In this document: in pieces, positions 1 to 4,436 of the stretch
How the letters are laid out: each line of letters opens with the position of its first letter
Numbering within the stretch: the first letter of the stretch is position 1
Assembly: GCA_021850505.1 (NCBI GenBank)
Contig: JAJZLW010000036.1
Span: 3,862-9,774, forward strand
Direction of reading: 5' to 3'
Length of the DNA: 5,913 nt
DNA from: Thermoplasmata archaeon
GTDB lineage: Archaea > Thermoplasmatota > Thermoplasmata > Thermoplasmatales > Thermoplasmataceae
Program-made: the position numbers and the translations under genes
Notes under the pieces: generated by a model
The model's database searches: none
Seen by the model: only the letters and a program-made list of their open reading frames with translations
What the model was told of the DNA's origin: nothing

Positions 1-449
1 ACAACAGTATCCCCAAATGTTTCTATTATTCCATATGGACTTTTCATCCTGGTCGCAAACATTACCATCCCGTATTGAGATTCTCGGGCGAATTTAAGCA
101 TCGCCTTGAAGTTCACATCAGTTACTGTATCACCATTGCGCAAAAGGATGTCCTCATCTCTTCTGTGCTCGAGAAGATTCTTGACAGAATATAGTGTGCC
201 TAAAGGTTTCTCCTCCTTGAAATAATGCAGCTTGAGCTCAGGATATTTACTGTTGAGATATTCCTCTATCTTTTCCCCAAGATGCCCTGAAAGGAGGTAT
301 ATCTCATCTATACCTATTACATTGAAATCATGGATCTGCCTGTCAAGAATAGTGAATCCTTCCTTGATGGAAATCATAGGTTTGGGAATCTCATTTGTTA
401 TTGGCTTCAATCTCCGCCCATATCCGCCTGAGAGAATTGCTCCTATCAT
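1..449 (-). CDS. Sugar-phosphate nucleotidyltransferase, N-terminal part (cut by window edge)
   Basis: Reading the minus strand from the ATG at 449-447 gives 149 residues, open to the window edge. The start is forced: in-frame TGA and TAA codons lie just upstream. Residues 3-25 hold the glycine-rich nucleotide-binding signature of the NTP_transferase (RfbA/RmlA, GalU, GMP-pyrophosphorylase) family, ILSGGYGRRLKPIT followed by PKPM, with conserved Arg13 and Lys23. PLGT at 82-85 and NGD at 105-107 match the sugar-nucleotide binding and metal-Asp motifs. Such enzymes join a sugar 1-phosphate to an NTP, releasing pyrophosphate and an NDP-sugar for cytoplasmic glycan synthesis. The sugar and base cannot be told from this part: mannose-1-P guanylyl-, glucose-1-P thymidylyl- and heptose-1-P nucleotidyltransferases all share these motifs. 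The gene is divergent from the TPR-AAA gene and is probably leaderless. Confidence 0.9.
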   Translation of the reverse strand, partial: MIGAILSGGYGRRLKPITNEIPKPMISIKEGFTILDRQIHDFNVIGIDEIYLLSGHLGEKIEEYLNSKYPELKLHYFKEEKPLGTLYSVKNLLEHRRDEDILLRNGDTVTDVNFKAMLKFARESQYGMVMFATRMKSPYGIIETFGDTV

Positions 450-455
450 GTATCG

Positions 456-474
456 TTATCACATTTGATGATAA
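456..474. repeat. Imperfect palindrome TTATCA-N7-TGATAA, possible operator
   Basis: Six-base arms at 456-461 and 469-474 are exact reverse complements separated by 7 bases. The element overlaps the promoter-distal edge of the TATA-like box of the minus-strand gene and runs toward its start codon. A dimeric regulator bound here would block TBP or RNA polymerase. The arms are short and AT-rich, so chance is a real alternative. Confidence 0.3.
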
Positions 475-479
475 ATATT
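471..479 (-). promoter_or_regulatory. TATA-like box for the nucleotidyltransferase gene
   Basis: On the minus strand this reads AATATTTAT. Its centre lies 26 nt upstream of the ATG at 449, the usual TATA-to-start distance in archaea, so transcription would begin at or next to the start codon. No Shine-Dalgarno sequence precedes the ATG, which fits a leaderless mRNA. The assignment rests on position and composition only. Confidence 0.55.
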
Positions 480-492
480 GTTTCCTGTTGAT

Positions 493-546
493 CGAATAAT
501 AACTGGATCCTCCAAAAATAAAGGTAACAAAAAGAGTTATTATTCG
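493..546. repeat. Perfect 12-bp inverted repeat in the divergent intergenic region
   Basis: The arm at 493-504 (CGAATAATAACT) and the arm at 535-546 (AGTTATTATTCG) are exact reverse complements, separated by 30 bases. The right arm lies 19-30 nt upstream of the ATG at 565, where the TATA box of a leaderless transcript is expected. The left arm lies 44-55 nt upstream of the minus-strand ATG at 449, beyond its TATA-like box. The pair could be two oriented copies of one regulator or promoter site serving both genes. A transcribed hairpin is less likely with so long a spacer. Confidence 0.5.
536..544 (+). promoter_or_regulatory. Weak TATA-like element for the TPR-AAA gene
   Basis: GTTATTATT is centred 25 nt upstream of the ATG at 565, and no Shine-Dalgarno sequence precedes that ATG, so a leaderless transcript is plausible. 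It sits within the right arm of the 12-bp inverted repeat. A second AT-rich run at 514-521 (AAAAATAA) could instead drive a transcript with a leader of about 20 nt. Confidence 0.35.
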
Positions 547-564
547 GTTAATATTTGAGAATTT

Positions 565-1923
565 ATGCCTGATGATGCGATAGATAAAGCAAAAGAAAAA
601 TGGAGGAGAGGCAACCAGCTTTTCGAAGAAGGAAACATGAGAGAGGCAATTGCTGCATACAAACAGGCTTTGCGTATTTCGCCAAATTACAGCAATGCAA
701 TTTACAATCTTTCTTTGACTTATCTTACATTGAAGGAGTTTGATGTGGCATTTAAACTAATTAAAAAGATAAATAGCAAAGAATTTGAGAAAGATGATGT
801 AAAGATAGTTTTCGCAAGGATATGCGATGGTCTTGCCTCAAAATACTGGAGCGAGGCGAAAGATGCAGTTTTCAGTGTTAAACCAACAAGTGCATTATAT
901 ACGGAGGCACAGACAGCTCTTGAAGAAATTTTTGGATCGAAGTATAATTATAATAAAAATAAAACTGAAACGGAGGAAAATACAGACCTTAAGATAAAGG
1001 AAGGGGACACAATAATTGAGGGTCAAATCAAGAAGATTAATTCTATTTCGTCAGATTTGAAAATGACGGATTTTGTTGGGTATCAAAATATACGCGGTAT
1101 CTTGACAGATGAAATCATATTGCCACTGAAGAAACCTGAATTATTTAAAAAGCACAATGTTTCAACCAAGTCCGGAATACTTCTTTATGGGCCTCCGGGA
1201 GTTGGAAAGACCAGACTGATAAAGTCGGTTGCGGGTGAACATGGAATTAAGTTGTTTCCTCTGAGATTAAATCAGGTGCTTGATATGTATACTGGGAATA
1301 GCGAGAAGAATGTTCATACTTTTTTTGATGAGGCAAGAAAAGAGGCCCCAAGCATAGTATTCATAGATGAACTTGATGCTATTGGAGTCGATAGAGCAGA
1401 CATTAACGAAAGTGGAAACAGAAAGACAGTAAATCAGTTGCTGATAGAACTTGACGGCTTGGAAAACGACAATGAACTTGTTTTCGTGATTGGTGCATCT
1501 AACAGACCGTTTGACATTGATCCTGCCCTGAAAAGAAGTGGTAGGTTTCAGACTGAGGTTTACATGAGGCCGCCAGATGAAACTGACCGGAAAGCCATGT
1601 TCAGGTATTATCTAGATAGATTTGGGATAAGCCAAAAGGAGGAAGAACTTTCAATGCTGGCAAAAGAATCTAAAAACTACAGCGGGGCTGACATAGAGAG
1701 AGTTTGCAAAATTGCCGTGACCAGAAAGATCAGGCAGGAAGCGGAAGGCAATGATTCACAAATCAATATCAAAGATCTCCTGTCGATCATGATTGCAGAC
1801 AGAACAGGAGGCAGATCCATAAAGCTCTGGTACCAGAGACTATCAGATGTATTTGGCACAAAATGGCACGATTACGAATACCCTGAACTTGCGGAAGATA
1901 TTAGGAATTACTTATCGTTCTGA
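565..1923 (+). CDS. TPR-repeat protein with a C-terminal CDC48-like AAA ATPase module
   Basis: The gene encodes 452 residues. Two TPR motifs span about residues 8-75; the first shows the canonical pattern (Gly16, Gly23, Ala28, Tyr32, Ala35, Pro40). A helical region follows, then an Asn/Lys/Glu-rich linker at about 125-150. The AAA module begins near residue 170. Walker A is GPPGVGKT at 209-216, with Lys215. An aromatic pore-loop candidate is the Tyr in MYTGNSE. Walker B is IVFIDE at 264-269, sensor 1 is Asn313, and the arginine-finger pair is Arg324 and Arg327 in the second region of homology. The lid carries YSGADI at 372-377. All ATPase residues are present, so it should be an active oligomeric remodeller. 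There is only one AAA domain and no VAT/CDC48 N-domain, so it is not VAT itself. The TPRs probably recruit partners. Clients are unknown. The ATG at 565 is the first available start and fits the TATA spacing. Confidence 0.92.
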   Translation: MPDDAIDKAKEKWRRGNQLFEEGNMREAIAAYKQALRISPNYSNAIYNLSLTYLTLKEFDVAFKLIKKINSKEFEKDDVKIVFARICDGLASKYWSEAKDAVFSVKPTSALYTEAQTALEEIFGSKYNYNKNKTETEENTDLKIKEGDTIIEGQIKKINSISSDLKMTDFVGYQNIRGILTDEIILPLKKPELFKKHNVSTKSGILLYGPPGVGKTRLIKSVAGEHGIKLFPLRLNQVLDMYTGNSEKNVHTFFDEARKEAPSIVFIDELDAIGVDRADINESGNRKTVNQLLIELDGLENDNELVFVIGASNRPFDIDPALKRSGRFQTEVYMRPPDETDRKAMFRYYLDRFGISQKEEELSMLAKESKNYSGADIERVCKIAVTRKIRQEAEGNDSQINIKDLLSIMIADRTGGRSIKLWYQRLSDVFGTKWHDYEYPELAEDIRNYLSF

Positions 1924-1943
1924 AAAACACTTATATTTGATAT

Positions 1944-1952
1944 CTTTATTAA
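1944..1952 (+). promoter_or_regulatory. TATA-like box for the ABC transporter genes
   Basis: CTTTATTAA is centred 27 nt upstream of the ATG at 1975, again the distance expected for a leaderless archaeal transcript. The 51-nt gap after the TPR-AAA stop and the absence of a Shine-Dalgarno sequence suggest the ABC pair has its own promoter. A second AT-rich run at 1930-1938 (CTTATATTT) could give a transcript with a short leader. Confidence 0.5.
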
Positions 1953-1957
1953 CCCTG

Positions 1958-1967
1958 AAACCGGTTT
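1958..1967. promoter_or_regulatory. 10-bp palindrome AAACCGGTTT, possible operator
   Basis: This perfect palindrome lies between the TATA-like box (1944-1952) and the ABC ATPase start codon (1975), a position where a bound repressor would block initiation. The same 10-mer also occurs at 4601-4610 inside the antiporter coding sequence, so its presence alone is weak evidence. No regulator gene is adjacent. Confidence 0.3.
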
Positions 1968-1974
1968 AAGTTAA

Positions 1975-2895
1975 ATGATCACAGTAGAGAATCTTACAAA
2001 AAGGTATGGCAAAAATCTATCTCCAGCTTTAAATAACGTTAGCTTTCAAATTGATGATGGTGAGATAGTTGGTTTTGCCGGCTTGAATGGTGCGGGCAAG
2101 ACCACAGCATTGAGGATCATATCTGGTATTATCGTTCCAACTTCTGGAACCGTCAAGATAGATGGAAATGACATTGTTAAGGAAAAAATAGCAGCTTCAA
2201 GCAATCTAGCAATTGTTCCGGAACTACCAAATTTTGACATTACTCAAAAAGCAATCCCTCTCTTACGGTACTATTCAGGTTTCTATGGAATGCAGAGAGA
2301 AGAGGCTGATAAGCGAATTGAGACTTTGCTAAAGAATTTCGGGATGTGGGAATATAGAAATAGGAAGCTGAGAACATATTCTCAGGGCATGAAGAAGCGA
2401 TTTGCAATAGTTTCTGCTCTACTTTCCGATCCCAAGAACATTTTATTCGACGAAACACTAAATGGTCTTGACCCAGAGGGGGTTAGAAATATCAGGAATC
2501 TAATGCTCGAACAGAAAAGACAGGGAAAAGCTGTTTTTCTTTCTTCCCATATTCTCTCAGAACTCCAAAACATTGCCGATCGCGTTATCATTATAAAAAA
2601 TGGAAACATAGTCAAGATTCTCGATAGATCTGATATCCCGAATCTTGGAGCAAGTACTATCAGGTTAATGGTTTCTAATCCGGATTCTAACATTAATGAA
2701 ATACTGGAGCAATATGGGACAGTTCAGCAATCTGGTTCTGAGATACAGATAACTGACCTGAAAGTGTCAGGTGATAAGGCTAAATTATTAAACGGGGAAC
2801 TGGCGAAAGCTGGATACATTGTAACAAAATATGATCTATCTGGTGAAGGTTTAGAAGAGTACTTCCTTTCTTTGGTGCGTGATTCCAGTGAATAA
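1975..2895 (+). CDS. ABC-2 type transporter ATP-binding protein
   Basis: The gene encodes 306 residues, typical of the CcmA/DrrA/NatA class. Walker A is GLNGAGKTT at 36-44 (Lys42). The Q-loop position carries Glu83 in VPELPNF, a substitution common in this class. The signature motif is YSQGMKKR at 135-142. Walker B is NILFDE at 155-160, with catalytic Glu160. The D-loop is NGLD at 163-166 and the switch is His192 in LSSH. Walker B is followed by Thr-Leu where most relatives have Pro-Thr. Residues from about 225 form the C-terminal extension usual in this class. It hydrolyses ATP at the cytoplasmic face and powers the overlapping downstream permease; the substrate is unknown. The ATG at 1975 lies just upstream of the conserved first strand and fits the TATA spacing. 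Confidence 0.95.
   Translation: MITVENLTKRYGKNLSPALNNVSFQIDDGEIVGFAGLNGAGKTTALRIISGIIVPTSGTVKIDGNDIVKEKIAASSNLAIVPELPNFDITQKAIPLLRYYSGFYGMQREEADKRIETLLKNFGMWEYRNRKLRTYSQGMKKRFAIVSALLSDPKNILFDETLNGLDPEGVRNIRNLMLEQKRQGKAVFLSSHILSELQNIADRVIIIKNGNIVKILDRSDIPNLGASTIRLMVSNPDSNINEILEQYGTVQQSGSEIQITDLKVSGDKAKLLNGELAKAGYIVTKYDLSGEGLEEYFLSLVRDSSE
2879..2883 (+). promoter_or_regulatory. Possible Shine-Dalgarno GTGAT for an inner permease start
   Basis: GTGAT matches part of the usual anti-Shine-Dalgarno complement (GGAGGTGAT) and lies 4 nt before an in-frame GTG at 2888-2890. It therefore favours that inner start over the GTG at 2879. The match is only five bases. Internal genes of archaeal operons, unlike first genes, commonly use Shine-Dalgarno initiation. 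Confidence 0.3.
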
Positions 2896-4417
2896 GAAAA
2901 AAGTAGGTTCACTTCGAAACACCTTTGCGTTCGATTTTCGTAAAACAATCACTGGAAAGTTTAGCATAATAATGATAGTGGTCATAATATTGTTATCTTT
3001 ATTTGCTGGGCTACTTTACGCATCTATTTCCAATACAAATTCAGGCCCCAATGAGTCAATTATTTCATCAGGTTACTTTGAAAACAATTCGATTCATGTT
3101 GTAACGATCGCAACAACCGAGTACGGAAATACCGTCTCTGGCTTACCTGTAAGTGTTGGATATAATGGTTCTTATTACAATGGTACCTCTAACTCGAATG
3201 GATATTTCAATGCCACGTTTCCTGTTATTATAAACGAAACACTCCTTTCTGAATATGGTGAAAATCAATTCACCTATAATTATTCAAGTCCTGTAGTGAA
3301 TTTTGGTTTCCCTCAGTATACAACAATTTATTACTACAATAATACCAACTCAAAGCAAAATATTTTTATTTCTTACAGTCGATATCAAATATCAAGTGTT
3401 CCAGATAAGACGAGCAGCACCAACAGATCCATATCGATTTTTTACCTTGGAGCGAATGGATCGAAAGCACCTTCTTTGACGATTTATGCAAAACCACTCT
3501 CCATGACTAATTCAACCATATCAGTAAACGTGCCAATTCCCGGCCAGAATATATCCACTAAGGGATTAATTGATCTTGGAACCTATTCTGATTTTACATA
3601 TATCGTTGTTCCTGCAAATACAGGCTTAAACAACGGTTCAGGATATTTTCTCGTATACTTGTTAAATCACAATGATACGGTGTATAGGGCAACCGTATTA
3701 CAGCTCTATTCTGTTACAAGTTTATCCGCGGCCACAAGCGGTTTTATATTCATAATATCCGAACTTTTTGCCTTCCTTATTCCTTTACTGGCAATATTCT
3801 CAGCTTTCCTTTACTATGCCAAGGATAAAACTAACGGAACGATGGAATCTATCCTTTCCAGACCCGTGACCAGAGGCAGGCTGATAACCTCAAGATTTGT
3901 ATCTAATGTTGTTGTTTCGCTGATTGCTCTGGCTGCAGGAATTATAGTGATAGATATACTTAGTTCAGAATATACAGGTATATTTTTACCTGTTAATCTG
4001 GTACTTGACGTAATTTGGGAATATTTCGTCATTGCAGTGGCATTTATTGGTCTTGTTTACCTAATATCGCAACTGACAAAATCCACAGGACTGGTTCTGG
4101 GGGTTTCCATAGTGTTCTTCATAATATTGGTTATTTTCTGGACTGTACTTTCCTCCCTTATTCTCCCAGTCGCCTTTGGTCTTGTTCCAGGCACCGTACC
4201 CTACGCACATGCTTATCTTGTCATCAATTCATTTTCGCCAACTGGATACGCAAACCTGATTACTTCTTACCTAGAAGGGAATGTCGTCGGTATAAATTTT
4301 TCAAGTCTGGGCGTTTCTTTTATAGAGATACTGTTAGTAGGGGTATTTTGGCTCTTTGTCCCATTCGCAGTTGCATTTTACCTTGCTAGGAACAGGGATT
4401 GGGTGGCATCAAACTGA
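2879..4417 (+). CDS. ABC-2 type transporter permease with large glycosylation-prone ectodomain
   Basis: The gene encodes up to 512 residues. Six membrane segments are visible at about 28-50, 289-312, 342-361, 378-397, 404-428 and 480-502. The cytoplasmic loop after helix 2 carries KDKTNGTMESILSRPV (315-330), matching the ABC-2 motif of a charged stretch, then GT-E-LLS-P. Between helices 1 and 2 lies an external domain of about 230 residues rich in Asn, Ser, Tyr and Gly, with some 14 N-X-S/T sequons. Residues 72-115 (GLPVSVGYNG, then SNGYFNATF) resemble Ig-like or carboxypeptidase-regulatory-like beta domains. It forms the membrane part of an exporter with the upstream ATPase; the cargo is unknown. 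The GTG at 2879 overlaps the ATPase gene by 17 nt. The in-frame GTG at 2888 overlaps by 8 nt, has a better Shine-Dalgarno match and is at least as likely. Either arrangement implies translational coupling. Confidence 0.9.
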   Translation: MIPVNKKKVGSLRNTFAFDFRKTITGKFSIIMIVVIILLSLFAGLLYASISNTNSGPNESIISSGYFENNSIHVVTIATTEYGNTVSGLPVSVGYNGSYYNGTSNSNGYFNATFPVIINETLLSEYGENQFTYNYSSPVVNFGFPQYTTIYYYNNTNSKQNIFISYSRYQISSVPDKTSSTNRSISIFYLGANGSKAPSLTIYAKPLSMTNSTISVNVPIPGQNISTKGLIDLGTYSDFTYIVVPANTGLNNGSGYFLVYLLNHNDTVYRATVLQLYSVTSLSAATSGFIFIISELFAFLIPLLAIFSAFLYYAKDKTNGTMESILSRPVTRGRLITSRFVSNVVVSLIALAAGIIVIDILSSEYTGIFLPVNLVLDVIWEYFVIAVAFIGLVYLISQLTKSTGLVLGVSIVFFIILVIFWTVLSSLILPVAFGLVPGTVPYAHAYLVINSFSPTGYANLITSYLEGNVVGINFSSLGVSFIEILLVGVFWLFVPFAVAFYLARNRDWVASN

Positions 4418-4436
4418 TCCTCTTATCTTGCATTCT
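4418..4436. other. 19-nt convergent intergenic gap
   Basis: Only 19 nt separate the permease stop from the antiporter stop on the other strand. On the plus strand the gap is pyrimidine-rich (CCTCTTATCTTGCATTCTTT), which may help terminate the ABC transcript, because archaeal polymerases stop at T-rich tracts. I see no hairpin, and no T-rich tract for the minus-strand transcript, so the two 3' ends probably overlap. Confidence 0.35.

Noticed and set aside
232..468. 78-codon plus-strand reading frame
   Set aside because: It lies antisense to the nucleotidyltransferase coding sequence, whose minus-strand reading gives clear family motifs; the plus reading shows none.
505..510. GGATCC palindrome between the arms of the 12-bp inverted repeat
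   Set aside because: A 6-bp palindrome is expected by chance, and another copy occurs at 4615-4620 in coding sequence.
565..1923. Annotation as CDC48/VAT or as a proteasome-activating nucleotidase
   Set aside because: There is only one AAA domain and no VAT N-domain, and no N-terminal coiled coil, OB domain or C-terminal HbYX-type end; the protein ends in LSF.
1677..2948. Minus-strand frames opposite the AAA and ABC ATPase genes (1677-1859, 2046-2240, 2240-2458, 2382-2693, 2724-2948)
   Set aside because: The plus-strand proteins carry complete ATPase motifs; the opposite frames are shadows without recognisable features.
3814..4389. Minus-strand frame 3814-4032 and plus-strand frame 4015-4389 within the permease
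   Set aside because: Both are alternative frames of the permease membrane helices; the main frame has the ABC-2 motif and continuous hydrophobic segments.
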